Positions 19,286-28,693 of a stretch of 64,000 nucleotides of DNA are shown in pieces. A program made the position numbers and the translations under genes. Source of the stretch: Rhodocyclaceae bacterium (GTDB lineage: Bacteria > Pseudomonadota > Gammaproteobacteria > Burkholderiales > Rhodocyclaceae); contig JAUXXJ010000010.1 of the NCBI GenBank assembly GCA_030681195.1, positions 1 to 64,000 of the forward strand. Direction: 5' to 3'. Position 1 is the stretch's first letter; each line of letters begins with the position of its first letter. Under the pieces are notes generated by a model. The model was not told where the DNA came from. It searched no databases and worked only from the letters and a program-made list of their open reading frames with translations.

Positions 19286-20377
19286 TTGCCCCACACCCAA
19301 CCGTCGCTGCGTTCGCGCGTCCTGTTGATTGATTTGCTGAAGGCCGTGGCGGCGCAGTTGATCGTTCTGCATCACTTCGCCTGGTACGGGCCTTTCAGTG
19401 ACCATCCCTTTGGTCAGATTTTCGATGGCCTGCTCGACTGGCTGTCCGAATATGGGCGCTATGCCGTGGCGGTGTTCATCACCACCAGCGGTTTCCTCAG
19501 CGCCCAGTTGTTGTCCTACCGTGGTTTGTCGCCCGGGAACACGCCCCTGTGCCTGATCCGCCAGCGCTACTTCCGGCTGGTGCTGCCCTTTGCCGTGGCA
19601 CTGTGTTTTGCTGTCGCGGCCGATCTGCTGTTGCGCCAGTGGTCACCCAGCGATGATGTGCTCGGCGCCCGGCCGCAATGGCTGCAGTTTGTCGCCCACC
19701 TGTTCCTGCTGCACGGCCTGCTCGGCGTCGAATCCCTGTCGGCCGGCGTCTGGTATGTGGCGATCGAATTCCAGTTGTATGCCCTGTTTGTCGTGCTTCT
19801 CTGGTTGGGACGCCGTCTCACCAACGCCGACTTTTTGCCGGCTGCCTTGGTTCTGCTGATGGCGCTGGCCTCGCTGCTCCATTTCAACCGGGATGCGGGT
19901 TGGGACAACACCGCCTTTTATTTCTTCGGCTCCTACGCCCTCGGCATTGCCAGTGGCTGGGCGATTCGCACGGCATGGCGCGTGAAGGTTCTCTGGCTGA
20001 TCGGTATTGTCGGAATTCTGGCGCTGTGGGTTGATTTTCGTCCGCGCCTCATCGTGTCGGTACTGACGGCGCTGGCGTTTGGTTCGACTTGCTTGCACAT
20101 GGCCCACCGCGAAAATCGCGTGATCCACTATCTGGGCGGTACGTCCTATGCATTGTTCCTGATCCACTATCCTGTCTATCTGGTGGTTGGCGCCATTTTC
20201 CAGCGCATCGCCCCCGAGACGACGCTGCATGCAGCCTGGGGACTGGGCGTTGCCTGGCTGCTCAGCATGGCGTGTGCCGACATGTTTCACCGCTGGGTGG
20301 CGTTGCCGCTGGAGCGCTTGCGCAAGCGGCGGCTGGCCTGCCTGAAACCATCCCTCCAACAACCTGCCTCGCTATAA
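19286..20377 (+). CDS. Acyltransferase 3 family membrane protein
   Basis: 363 residues with about ten hydrophobic segments and an early catalytic-type His in VLHHFAWYG, typical of OafA/YrhL acyltransferases. These move acyl groups onto sugars of lipopolysaccharide, exopolysaccharide or other cell-surface molecules; the acceptor is unknown. The start is TTG at 19286, preceded at 5 bp by AGGAG, which overlaps the relA stop codon. No ATG gives a better fit. The last gene of the run that starts at 11464. A dispersed-repeat copy (19812-19835) encodes RLTNADF. Confidence 0.85.
   Translation: MPHTQPSLRSRVLLIDLLKAVAAQLIVLHHFAWYGPFSDHPFGQIFDGLLDWLSEYGRYAVAVFITTSGFLSAQLLSYRGLSPGNTPLCLIRQRYFRLVLPFAVALCFAVAADLLLRQWSPSDDVLGARPQWLQFVAHLFLLHGLLGVESLSAGVWYVAIEFQLYALFVVLLWLGRRLTNADFLPAALVLLMALASLLHFNRDAGWDNTAFYFFGSYALGIASGWAIRTAWRVKVLWLIGIVGILALWVDFRPRLIVSVLTALAFGSTCLHMAHRENRVIHYLGGTSYALFLIHYPVYLVVGAIFQRIAPETTLHAAWGLGVAWLLSMACADMFHRWVALPLERLRKRRLACLKPSLQQPASL
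19812..19835 (-). repeat. Dispersed 24-bp repeat, copy 4 (in acyltransferase)
   Basis: The minus strand matches the consensus with two mismatches. The gene reads its complement as Arg-Leu-Thr-Asn-Ala-Asp-Phe. Confidence 0.8.
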
Positions 20378-20378
20378 T
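20373..20378 (+). promoter_or_regulatory. Probable -10 element for the SBP-kinase pair
   Basis: TATAAT matches the sigma-70 consensus and physically overlaps the acyltransferase stop codon, 27 bp before the GTG at 20405. A clear -35 is not visible. Confidence 0.45.
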
Positions 20379-20404
20379 TCCCGCACTAACTCTAGGAGTA
20401 TGCC

Positions 20405-21202
20405 GTGATCTTCCGCTTGATGCGCATTGCCGCGATGGTCTGCCTCGTTGCCTCCGCCCCCCTTACTTTTGCGGCCGGGCCGGACAGACTGGGGCGCATT
20501 GAGGCCGCGAAGCAGTTGCGCGTGTGCATCTGGCCGGACTATTACGGAATTTCTTTCCGCAACCCCAAGACCCAACTACTGGCTGGCATTGATATCGACA
20601 ATGCGCGGGAGGTGGCCAAGGATCTCGGTGTCGAACTGCAGTTCATCGATAGCTCCTTCGCCAAACTGATCGAGGATGTCACGGCCGACCGTTGTGATAT
20701 CGCCATGTTCGCCATCGGTATCACCCCGCAGCGCCAGGAAAAGCTGCGCTTCACGCAGCCACATCTGGTCAGTGACATCTTTGCGATCACCACCAAGTCG
20801 AATCGGCGCATTCAAAGCTGGGCCGATATTGACCAAGCGGGCGCCGTCGTCGTCGTGGCCAAGGGCACCCTGCACGAACCGGTGATGAAGGCCAAGCTCA
20901 AGGCGGCCGAATTGCGTGTGGTTGATACACCCGCCGCCCGCGAACAGGAAGTCCAGTCGGGACGTGCCGATGTGTTCATGACCGACTATCCGTTCAGCCG
21001 ACGCATGCTCGACAACAGCGACTGGGCCAGACTGGTGCCGCCGCCGGAGACCTATCACCTGACGCCCTATGCCTGGGCGATGCAGCCCGGCCATGATCGT
21101 TTCCATGCCCGGATCGAAAAGATCCTGGCCGACATGAAGCGTGACGGGCGACTCCTGGCGAATGCGAAAAAGAACGGGCTTGAACCGATCGTTGCCAAGT
21201 AA
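20405..21202 (+). CDS. Family 3 solute-binding protein (amino-acid type)
   Basis: 265 residues with a signal peptide (about 1-24, ending near TFAAG). It is a type II binding protein of family 3, which usually binds amino acids or opines: LRVCIWPDYYGISF strand, GIDIDNAREVAKDLGV, then DIAMFAIGITPQRQEKLRFTQPHL. The start is GTG at 20405, backed by AGGAG 6 bp upstream. It lies 15 bp before a membrane hybrid kinase, with no transport genes around, so a sensory role is likely (inference). Confidence 0.88.
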   Translation: MIFRLMRIAAMVCLVASAPLTFAAGPDRLGRIEAAKQLRVCIWPDYYGISFRNPKTQLLAGIDIDNAREVAKDLGVELQFIDSSFAKLIEDVTADRCDIAMFAIGITPQRQEKLRFTQPHLVSDIFAITTKSNRRIQSWADIDQAGAVVVVAKGTLHEPVMKAKLKAAELRVVDTPAAREQEVQSGRADVFMTDYPFSRRMLDNSDWARLVPPPETYHLTPYAWAMQPGHDRFHARIEKILADMKRDGRLLANAKKNGLEPIVAK

Positions 21203-21217
21203 GTAATACAAGTCGGC

Positions 21218-23779
21218 ATGTCCCACATCTCTTTCTCACAGCGCTGGATTGCGCTGGTCCTGGCGCTGGTGCTGTTGGTGGGGAGTTGGCTGGCAGCGTT
21301 TGGGTTCATGTTGTGGCGCTTGCGCGAGGACAGCCTGCGCAATGGCTTTGCGACCGCCACCACCCATGCCCGCAATTTCGAAGAGCATCTGACGCAAACG
21401 CTGCAAGTCATCGACCTGACGGCGGGCAGTATCGATACGTACCCGAATCGGCGGGTTGATTATGCAGAGTTGGGGCAACGCCTGACGATTGCGCTGCGGC
21501 CGGCCCCCTTCCTGCGATCCATCTCGCTGATCGATGCCAGCGGACAAATTGTTGCCAGTTCGAACCCGGACAATCTGGGGGTGAATGTCGGCGTGGAAGC
21601 ATTTTTTCCGCCGGTCCCGTTCGAATCGGAGGTGTTGCGTGTCGGCATGCCGTGGCGCGGACGGGATTTTGCCGATGGCAAGGCGGCCACAACGGCGTTC
21701 CCGGTCCAGACCCGCGACGCGAGCTTTATCCCGGTCCTGCGCCGGCTGTCCACCAGTGAAAATCTGCGGCTGGTCGCCGCGCTCAACCCGGATTACTTCA
21801 TCAATCACGGCATCCAGTTGATTGACGCGGCGGCTGGGCATATCCAGTGGCTGCGCCATGATGGCATCCTGCTGATGTCATCGGCCCCCGGCGAGACACC
21901 CGCGATCCATGGTGCCGCCGGCGCTGTCACCGACAACCTGCGCCAGCGGGAGCAGGGCGAGTTGGCACAAACCCTGACAGATGGGCGCAGCGTACTGAGT
22001 GCTTATCGGGTATCGAGCCGCTTCCCGGTGCTGGTCGTCATTCATCTCGACGAGGCGCAGATTCTGTCGAACTGGAAGGCGGAAGCCCGTTACCTTTTCA
22101 GTATCGTCCTGCCCATCGTCGTGGCCTTGGCCATTGCCATCATGTTGATCTGGGTGCGACAGCGACGCATTGCAGCCCAACAGCAAGAGCTGGAACGTCA
22201 GCGGCGTCTGGCCGCCAGTGTTTTCGATGCCAGTTCCGAGTCAATCATCCTGACGACGCCGGATGGCGACATCATCTCCGTCAATCCGGCCTTCGAACGG
22301 GTGACGGGGTATACGAGCAACGAAGTGATCGGGCGGAATCCACGACTGCTGAAATCCGGCCTCACCCCGCCGGAAACATATGAAGCCTTGTGGGCCACGA
22401 TTACCAAAGGCAAGTCCTGGCGTGGCGAACTCCAGAACCGGCGCAAAAACGGGGAGGTTTTCTGGGAAGCCGTGACGATTTCCCCCGTTCTGGATGCTCA
22501 GGGGCAACTCGCGCACTACGTTGCCGTCAAGGACGATATTTCGGACCGGAAGCGCCAAGAGGTTGAACTGCGCCACGCGAAGGAAGATGCCGAGGCGGCC
22601 AGCCTGGCCAAAAGCCAGTTCCTCGCCACGATGAGCCATGAAATCCGGACGCCAATGAACGGCATTCTCGGCATGGCGCAGCTGCTCCTCGACTCAGACC
22701 TTGATGAGCCATTGAGGAATGATTATGTGCGCACCATCCTCAATTCAGGACAGACGCTGCAGACACTGCTCAACGATATTCTCGATCTCTCCAAGGTTGA
22801 AGCAGGCAAGCTGACACTGATTCACGCGGTCTTCGATCCCGTGCAGATGCTGGATGAAATTGCTTCGCTGTTTGGCGGTCCGGCTGGACAGAAGGGCCTG
22901 GCGATCTCGGTCAAATGGGAGGGCACGCCCCGACGCTATTGGGCCGATCCGATCCGCTTGCGGCAAATGCTTTCCAATCTGGTGAGCAACGCGATCAAAT
23001 TCACCGAACGCGGGCGTATCACCATTGAGGCGGGTGAAGTCGCCAGCGAAGGGAAGTTGGCGCGCTTGCGCTTCTCCGTCACCGATACCGGCACGGGCAT
23101 ACCGAAGGAAAAGTTATCACGCCTGTTCCAGCCTTTCAGCCAGGTGGATTCATCGAGTACGCGTCAGCATGGTGGCACCGGGCTGGGCCTGTCGATTGTG
23201 CGCAGCCTTGCGGCCTTGATGAATGGGGAAGCAGGGGTTCGCACCGAGGCGGGGCTGGGATCGCAATTCTGGTTCGACATCCAGTCAGAGCGCGTTGATG
23301 AGAATGCCGAAACCCGACACCTTGAGCGCGCCCTGTCGTCGAACGCCAATGTGGGCGATACCGCACCGCAGGCGCTCTCGATCATGCTGGTGGAAGACAA
23401 CCCAACCAATCAACTGGTTCTGAATGCGATGCTCGGTAAGCACGGCCATCATGTGACTTGTTATGAGCATGGGCGCCTGGCGCTGGATGCGCTGATCGCC
23501 GGTGCGCAACCCGATCTGGTGCTGATGGATTGCCAGATGCCGGTCATGGATGGCTTCGAGACCACCTCGGCAATCCGCCAATGGGAACGTGACCAAGGCT
23601 TGCCGCCGCTGATCATCATCGCACTCACGGCGGGTGCCTTCCAGGAGGACCGCCAGCATTGTCTTGATGTCGGCATGAACGACTTTGTCACCAAGCCGGT
23701 CGACATGAGCCATTTGCTCGATGTGATTGGTCAATGGGCGTCATCGACGGCCATGTGTGCAAAATCGCGAGAAAAATAG
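21218..23779 (+). CDS. Hybrid histidine kinase with periplasmic Cache-like sensor
   Basis: 853 residues. Order: membrane segment near 10-32, periplasmic double-Cache-like sensor (~40-285), second membrane segment near 290-310, PAS (~325-440), HisKA with H-box His474, HATPase (~580-700), REC with Asp771 in [11 protein letters not shown]. There is no HPt or output domain in the chain, so phosphate must pass to a separate protein. It follows the family 3 binding protein by 15 bp. No cognate regulator lies directly beside it. Confidence 0.9.
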   Translation: MSHISFSQRWIALVLALVLLVGSWLAAFGFMLWRLREDSLRNGFATATTHARNFEEHLTQTLQVIDLTAGSIDTYPNRRVDYAELGQRLTIALRPAPFLRSISLIDASGQIVASSNPDNLGVNVGVEAFFPPVPFESEVLRVGMPWRGRDFADGKAATTAFPVQTRDASFIPVLRRLSTSENLRLVAALNPDYFINHGIQLIDAAAGHIQWLRHDGILLMSSAPGETPAIHGAAGAVTDNLRQREQGELAQTLTDGRSVLSAYRVSSRFPVLVVIHLDEAQILSNWKAEARYLFSIVLPIVVALAIAIMLIWVRQRRIAAQQQELERQRRLAASVFDASSESIILTTPDGDIISVNPAFERVTGYTSNEVIGRNPRLLKSGLTPPETYEALWATITKGKSWRGELQNRRKNGEVFWEAVTISPVLDAQGQLAHYVAVKDDISDRKRQEVELRHAKEDAEAASLAKSQFLATMSHEIRTPMNGILGMAQLLLDSDLDEPLRNDYVRTILNSGQTLQTLLNDILDLSKVEAGKLTLIHAVFDPVQMLDEIASLFGGPAGQKGLAISVKWEGTPRRYWADPIRLRQMLSNLVSNAIKFTERGRITIEAGEVASEGKLARLRFSVTDTGTGIPKEKLSRLFQPFSQVDSSSTRQHGGTGLGLSIVRSLAALMNGEAGVRTEAGLGSQFWFDIQSERVDENAETRHLERALSSNANVGDTAPQALSIMLVEDNPTNQLVLNAMLGKHGHHVTCYEHGRLALDALIAGAQPDLVLMDCQMPVMDGFETTSAIRQWERDQGLPPLIIIALTAGAFQEDRQHCLDVGMNDFVTKPVDMSHLLDVIGQWASSTAMCAKSREK

Positions 23780-23831
23780 GTCTGTTTATTGCTTTATTCC
23801 TGAAACCCCGAACAAAAAAGGAGGCAGGAAA

Positions 23832-24689
23832 ATGAACATCACCAGTGAAAACATCCAGTTACAGATCGCCAGCCTGCGCGGTGACATTATTTCGACCCTA
23901 ATCGGCGCGATGGGCGGCGAAAACGGGGAAAAGGCGGCAAGTTTTGCCGATATTCTCGGCGACAAAAGTTCCACACTGTCTGCCGATGGTCGCAACATGA
24001 GTTTGTTTGACCCAGAATCCGGCTACAAGATGATGTCCAAGATCAACCAGTACGAGGTTGATTTCAAGGCGCAACATGCCGAACTCGACGCCATGGGCAA
24101 TGCCATCGAACACATGGAAGCCGTGGCCGCGCAACTCGCCGATGCTGTCGATACCAGCACAACGAACAGCGATATCGCCGCCCAGTTACAGTCCTTCATC
24201 GCTCAGTACAACGCCTGGGAAGACCGCTTCGACGATACGGTGGCACAAGGTGGTGTGCTGGACAACATTCAGGCGGCCGAAATCTCACTGTATGAACTGG
24301 AACAGAGCGTCAGCAGCATCTTTCACGGCGCTACCGGCCCGAATGGCGGCGTCAGCGGCTTGAAAGACATCGGCATTACCATCGACCCGGTGACCAAACA
24401 GGCCACGCTCGATATCGCTCAACTCAATAATGCACTGGCTTCCAACAAGGCGGGCGTGGTGAGTGCCATTGATGAGTTCGGCGCCCACTTTGCCAAGTCC
24501 GCCGACATGCTGAATTCGGCAGGCAATTTCATCCAGAACGCACTCGATAATCGTAGCCGAGCCATCAACTACATTGCCGACAACAAGAGCAGTCTGCAGA
24601 ATGAATTTGGTACAGGCAATACCGCCAAGTCGAGTGGTGCAACCGCACAGGCCCTTGCGGCCTACAACACGACACTTGGATTGGTTTGA
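23832..24689 (+). CDS. Orphan protein with FliD-like C-terminal region
   Basis: 285 residues, no signal peptide or membrane segment. The C-terminal part (~180-285) resembles the end of the flagellar cap protein FliD: LKDIGITID, then TLDIAQLNNALASN, then a helical tail ending in ASN/AYN-type repeats. The N-terminal half is helical and rich in polar residues and has no recognised domain. FliD is normally ~450-650 residues, so this is a reduced or derived form. The ATG at 23832 has a near-perfect AAGGAGG site 7 bp ahead. No flagellar genes are in the window; it follows the hybrid kinase by 52 bp. Secretion through the flagellar apparatus or a role as an adhesin is possible but unproven. Confidence 0.6.
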   Translation: MNITSENIQLQIASLRGDIISTLIGAMGGENGEKAASFADILGDKSSTLSADGRNMSLFDPESGYKMMSKINQYEVDFKAQHAELDAMGNAIEHMEAVAAQLADAVDTSTTNSDIAAQLQSFIAQYNAWEDRFDDTVAQGGVLDNIQAAEISLYELEQSVSSIFHGATGPNGGVSGLKDIGITIDPVTKQATLDIAQLNNALASNKAGVVSAIDEFGAHFAKSADMLNSAGNFIQNALDNRSRAINYIADNKSSLQNEFGTGNTAKSSGATAQALAAYNTTLGLV

Positions 24690-24698
24690 AGCCTGATT

Positions 24699-24716
24699 CC
24701 CCACCGTTCGGTGGGG
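24699..24716. terminator. Hairpin between convergent genes
   Basis: CCCCACC and GGTGGGG form a 7-bp stem around GTTC, exactly between two converging genes. T-runs are lacking on both sides, so termination strength is uncertain. Confidence 0.5.
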
Positions 24717-24723
24717 AGCGGAC

Positions 24724-24969
24724 TCAATGAAGGACCAGCTTGAATCCTGCCGGGGCGCGCAGGGTTTCTTCCGTTTCGACGATAAACAGGCCGTGCAACA
24801 CGGCTTGAATCTTGGGAACCGTCAGGCGCGAGAGCACATGGCTGTCTTCCAGCACCAAGTCTTCGCCATTACGCAGGGCGTGGCTTAACGGGCCGTACTC
24901 GAAGCCATCGCAACCATCCTTGCCGATCAGTTCATGCAGGTCGGTATCGGGAGTGCAGTGATATTTCAT
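24724..24969 (-). CDS. Small protein resembling a P-loop-less AAA fragment
   Basis: 81 residues. The C-terminal 55 residues recall the Walker B region of MoxR/CbbQ-type AAA proteins: GPLSHALRNG, then a hydrophobic strand LVLED, then ETEETLRAPAGFKLVLH, which parallels the pore/sensor stretch of those ATPases. There is no Walker A motif and no room for one. A perfect AAGGAGGTG ribosome site precedes the ATG, so it is probably a real, well-translated gene and not debris. It lies downstream of mobA on the same strand. The function is unknown; the AAA likeness is my reading and could be wrong. Confidence 0.6.
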   Translation of the reverse strand: MKYHCTPDTDLHELIGKDGCDGFEYGPLSHALRNGEDLVLEDSHVLSRLTVPKIQAVLHGLFIVETEETLRAPAGFKLVLH

Positions 24970-25042
24970 GACACACCTCCTTTTCCATTTGAAGTCTTTA
25001 ACGACTTGTTGGTAAGCAGGTTGAGTGCCAATCCGTGATTAT

Positions 25043-25624
25043 TTACTGCGGTGCAGCAAGCTCGTCTGGACTATTGAGATTGCGGAAGGCGGCTGAGTCG
25101 GCAAAATCAAGCTCGACGGCTGCTTGGGCGCGGCACCAGCCACCGACCTTGCGTTCGCCGCTGGCCAGATAGGCAAGCAGTGCCGGCAGCAGGCTGCGCT
25201 GGCAAAGCTGGAAGGTGGGTTGCATGCGGCCACCGGTCGAGGCGACGGTGATTGCGGCAAACAGATCCTGTGCAGTGGCCCATAGCCGGCTGACCAGATC
25301 CAGCGGCAGGGCAGGACAGTCGCAGGGCACGCAGACGAGCCACTCGGTCGGGCAGGCGGCAAGGCCTGCCGCCAAGCCCGCCAGCGGACCGGGGTAGTCG
25401 GGCTGATCGTCGCTGACCAGCGGATAGCCGAAGCCGGCATAAATATCCTGATTGCGGTTGGCGCTGATCAGCAGGCTGTCGACCTGCGGGGCCAATCGCT
25501 CAAGCACATGGGCGACCAGCGGTCGACCCTGATAATCGAGCAGGCCCTTGTCGGCCCCGCCCATGCGTCGCCCGGCGCCGCCGGCGAGGATCAGGCCAGT
25601 GACTTGGATCGCCTTATCCGCCAA
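25043..25624 (-). CDS. mobA: Molybdenum cofactor guanylyltransferase
   Basis: 193 residues. It attaches GMP to molybdopterin to make the bis-MGD cofactor used by nitrate, DMSO and formate enzymes. The GTP-binding start [17 protein letters not shown] and the later [13 protein letters not shown] and VPCDCPALP segments are diagnostic. Its start overlaps the end of moaA by 11 bp, so both genes are expressed together. Confidence 0.94.
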   Translation of the reverse strand: MADKAIQVTGLILAGGAGRRMGGADKGLLDYQGRPLVAHVLERLAPQVDSLLISANRNQDIYAGFGYPLVSDDQPDYPGPLAGLAAGLAACPTEWLVCVPCDCPALPLDLVSRLWATAQDLFAAITVASTGGRMQPTFQLCQRSLLPALLAYLASGERKVGGWCRAQAAVELDFADSAAFRNLNSPDELAAPQ

Positions 25625-26651
25625 TGTAGGACATCTCGATTTTTTTCAGGGCCGGCGTAGCGCCCATGCGGATCTGTGAGTAGCGATCCGTGCGCGTCTG
25701 CCACAAGGCGGTGATGGCGGCATCGAGCGCGGCATCGTCGGCACCGGCGCGTAGCAGGTGGCGCAAGTCATGCCCTGTACTGGCAAACAGGCAGGTGTAG
25801 AGCTTGCCTTCGGTCGATAGGCGAATCCGTGTGCAACTGTCACAGAAAGCCTGTGTTACCGACGAAATCACGCCGATTTCGCCCGCCCCATCGCGGTAGC
25901 GCCAGCGCTCGGCGACTTCGCCCGGATAGTTCGGGTCGATCGGTTCAAGCGGAAATTCGTCGCCAATCCGGCGCAACACCTCGGCGGAGGGCACGACTTC
26001 ATCGAGCTTCCAGTCATTGCTGCTGCCGACGTCCATGTATTCGATATAGCGCAGGATATGCGGGGTGCCGCGAAAGTGGCGGGCCAGCGGCACGATCTGA
26101 TCGTCGTTGCTGCCACGCTTGACCACGCAATTCACTTTTACTGGGCGCATGCCGGCGGCGGCGGCGGCTTCGATGCCCTCGAGTACCTTGGCGACCGGAT
26201 AGTCGGCATCATTCATGCGCTTGAAGGTCGCATCCGCCAACGCGTCGAGGCTCACCGTCACGCGCTGCAGGCCGGCGGCGGCCAACACGGCGGCTTTCTG
26301 AGCCAGCAGCGAGCCATTGGTCGTCAGGGTGATTTCGAGATCGGGAATCGTCGCCAGTTGTTCGATCAGTTTCTCGACGCCATGGCGCAGCAGCGGTTCG
26401 CCACCGGTCAGTCGCAGTTTCTTGACACCGCGCGCGGCGAACAGGCGGGTAATGCGCGTGACCTCCTCGAAGGACAACAGTTCGGCGCGCGGCATGAAGG
26501 GATAGTCGCGGCCAAACACCGTCTTCGGCATGCAATACACGCAGCGAAAATTGCAGCGGTCGGTGATCGAGATGCGCAGATCGCGCACCGGGCGGCCGAA
26601 GGCGTCGAGGAGGGGATTACCCAAGTTGTGCTTCCTGCTTGAGGTTGCCAT
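25614..26651 (-). CDS. moaA: GTP 3',8-cyclase (MoaA)
   Basis: 345 residues, a radical-SAM enzyme that makes the first intermediate of molybdenum cofactor from GTP. The N-terminal cluster is Cys33, Cys37 and Cys40 in the C-x3-C-x2-C motif. The C-terminal second cluster lies in [10 protein letters not shown] followed by the cysteine of YTCLF, and the chain ends in the conserved Gly-Gly. The ATG at 26651 overlaps the end of the antiporter gene by 35 bp; a TTG nine codons later is an alternative start. Confidence 0.95.
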   Translation of the reverse strand: MATSSRKHNLGNPLLDAFGRPVRDLRISITDRCNFRCVYCMPKTVFGRDYPFMPRAELLSFEEVTRITRLFAARGVKKLRLTGGEPLLRHGVEKLIEQLATIPDLEITLTTNGSLLAQKAAVLAAAGLQRVTVSLDALADATFKRMNDADYPVAKVLEGIEAAAAAGMRPVKVNCVVKRGSNDDQIVPLARHFRGTPHILRYIEYMDVGSSNDWKLDEVVPSAEVLRRIGDEFPLEPIDPNYPGEVAERWRYRDGAGEIGVISSVTQAFCDSCTRIRLSTEGKLYTCLFASTGHDLRHLLRAGADDAALDAAITALWQTRTDRYSQIRMGATPALKKIEMSYIGG

Positions 26652-27708
26652 GAACGAAGCTGACGACCAAACCGATCACCGTCAGCGGCAGGACATAGCT
26701 GAGCATGATGCCGGAATAAGCGGGCAGATACTCGTGCTGTTGCGCTGTCATTACCAAAAATGCAGTGTAGGCAAGGTAATAAGCGACGAACAAGGCCCCT
26801 TCCCAGCGGGCGATTTCACGGCCGCTGATGGCAATCGGCAGGCAGGCGAGGGCGACCGCGAACATCACCCAGAGATCGAAATTGCGCGCCGCCTCTGAGA
26901 CGACAATGCCGCCACCAGAGACCATGCTGGCCACGCCCATGCAAGCGAAGATATTAAAGACGTTGCTGCCGACGACATTGCCCACGGCAATATCACGCTC
27001 GCCGCGAAAGGCGGCCACCAGCGACGTGGCAATTTCCGGCATCGAGGTGCCGATGGCGACCACTGTCAGGCCGATGATCAGATCACTGACGCCAAACGCC
27101 CGGGCGACTTCGACGGCGGCACCGACCAGCCAATCGGCGCCGATGATCAGCAGACCGAGGCCAACGACGACCAGCGTCACCTGCATGGCCCAGTGCGCAT
27201 CCCAGCGACTGCCGGCGGCAGGCATCTCGCCGGCAAACTCATCCTGTACGGACTGGCTCGCCCGACGCGACTGGACGATCAGGAATACGGTATAGACCAC
27301 CACCAACACGAACAGCACCCCACCCTCGGCCGGACTGAGCCTGCCATCCATCGCCATCACCACCAGCAACAGGCTGGCGCCGATCATGATCGGAATCTCC
27401 TGACGGATGATCTGCTCATGGACGGCCAGTGGCACGATCATGGCCGCAAGACCGAGGATCAGCAAGATGTTGGCAATATTACTGCCCACTACGTTGCCAA
27501 CGGCGATGTCGCCCGAGCCGTTAAGCGCCGCGCCGGCCGAAACCGCCATTTCCGGGGCGCTGGTGCCAAAGGCGACGATGGTCAGTCCGACCACCAGCGG
27601 TGAAATGCCGAAAGTCAGCGCCAGACGCGAGGCGCCGCGCACCATTAACTCGGCACCCGCTGTCAAGGCGACGAGTCCGAGGACGAACATGAATATCTGA
27701 GATTGCAT
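26617..27708 (-). CDS. CaCA-family calcium/sodium antiporter (YrbG-like)
   Basis: 363 residues with about ten membrane segments. It has the two inverted alpha repeats of the family: [14 protein letters not shown] in the first half and [17 protein letters not shown] in the second, each with the acidic ion-binding residue, followed by GNVVGSNxxNI in both halves. It exchanges Na+ or H+ for Ca2+ in the inner membrane. It overlaps moaA by 35 bp, although no functional link to molybdenum is evident. A 15-bp palindrome lies before its start. Confidence 0.92.
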   Translation of the reverse strand: MQSQIFMFVLGLVALTAGAELMVRGASRLALTFGISPLVVGLTIVAFGTSAPEMAVSAGAALNGSGDIAVGNVVGSNIANILLILGLAAMIVPLAVHEQIIRQEIPIMIGASLLLVVMAMDGRLSPAEGGVLFVLVVVYTVFLIVQSRRASQSVQDEFAGEMPAAGSRWDAHWAMQVTLVVVGLGLLIIGADWLVGAAVEVARAFGVSDLIIGLTVVAIGTSMPEIATSLVAAFRGERDIAVGNVVGSNVFNIFACMGVASMVSGGGIVVSEAARNFDLWVMFAVALACLPIAISGREIARWEGALFVAYYLAYTAFLVMTAQQHEYLPAYSGIMLSYVLPLTVIGLVVSFVHGNLKQEAQLG

Positions 27709-27723
27709 GGGATGTCTCTGAAA

Positions 27724-27738
27724 TGTCGAAATACGACA
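27724..27738. promoter_or_regulatory. Operator-like palindrome before the antiporter
   Basis: TGTCG-AAATA-CGACA is a perfect 5-bp inverted repeat with a 5-base spacer, 16-30 bp upstream of the antiporter ATG in a 145-bp divergent gap. Its position would suit repressor binding. No known regulator is assigned. Confidence 0.3.
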
Positions 27739-27853
27739 ATGGGCGAGATTATCGCGAAACTTGGGGCGGAAACGCGCACCGGGAATATTTTGGCAGTAAG
27801 CTCGGGATTCGTGGTCTGTTTTCAGGCTTTATCGAATGTTTTGGAGGGATGTC

Positions 27854-28693
27854 ATGAAAAATACGGTACTCATCCTGGGTTCGCTCCTGTGTTTGCCAAG
27901 TATCGGTCTGGCCGCCGACCCCGTCTGGCTGGCCGATTTCAAAAAAGCCGACCTGAACGACAGCGGCGGCTTGTCATCGGTCGAATTGAGCAAGACGAAA
28001 TCGTCGAAACTGCAACCGATCAAGGCTAACTTTTCTGCCATTGATGCCGATCAGGATGGCCAGGTTACGCGCAGCGAGTACGAAAGTTATCTAGCCAAGC
28101 AGCAGGCCAAGATATCCACCACGCAGTTCAACCGCGCGGACCTCAACGACAGCGGTGGGCTTTCACGCGTCGAACTCGACAAGACGACCGACAAGGTTTT
28201 CGATCCGGTCCGGCAGAACTTTGACAGCATCGATACGGATAAGGACGGCCAGGCCAGCTATGCCGAATACGAGACCTTTGTCGGTGCCAGCAAAGCGGCG
28301 GCCGCGACGGCAAGCAGCAGCAAGTTAAGCTCGCCGAAAGATCAGTGTCAGCCCAACTGTGGCGTGGTGCTGGCCGTCGACCGTTACAAGGTCCAGGGCG
28401 AAGGTTCAGCACTTGGCGCCATTGCCGGTGGTGTGGCCGGTGGACTGCTGGGCAACCAGGTGGGTGGTGGTACTGGCAAGACGATCGCCACGGTAGGTGG
28501 GGCGGCTGGTGGTGCTTATGCCGGCCACAAGATCGAGGAAAGAATGAAGACCAAAAAGATGGTCAAGGTCAAGGTTAAATTCGACAATGGCGAACAAAAA
28601 GACTTTGATTTCGAGGCGGACAAGAGCCCGGTGGCCAAGGGCGAGCGCGTGCTGATCGAAGACGGCAAACCGGTTAAATACACAGGTCAGTGA
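27854..28693 (+). CDS. Exported EF-hand and glycine-zipper protein
   Basis: 279 residues. A signal peptide of about 20 residues ends near GLAAD. Four EF-hand-like calcium loops follow, in two tandem copies of a pair: DLNDSGGLS then DADQDGQVT, and DLNDSGGLS then DTDKDGQAS. The second half has a glycine-zipper segment (GAIAGGVAGGLLGNQVGG, GGAAGGAYAG) like the 17-kDa surface antigen/SlyB family, usually outer-membrane associated. The ATG at 27854 has GGAGGG ahead. It overlaps the ATP-grasp gene by 4 bp (GTGA). The fusion of calcium binding to a glycine zipper is uncommon. Confidence 0.8.
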   Translation: MKNTVLILGSLLCLPSIGLAADPVWLADFKKADLNDSGGLSSVELSKTKSSKLQPIKANFSAIDADQDGQVTRSEYESYLAKQQAKISTTQFNRADLNDSGGLSRVELDKTTDKVFDPVRQNFDSIDTDKDGQASYAEYETFVGASKAAAATASSSKLSSPKDQCQPNCGVVLAVDRYKVQGEGSALGAIAGGVAGGLLGNQVGGGTGKTIATVGGAAGGAYAGHKIEERMKTKKMVKVKVKFDNGEQKDFDFEADKSPVAKGERVLIEDGKPVKYTGQ

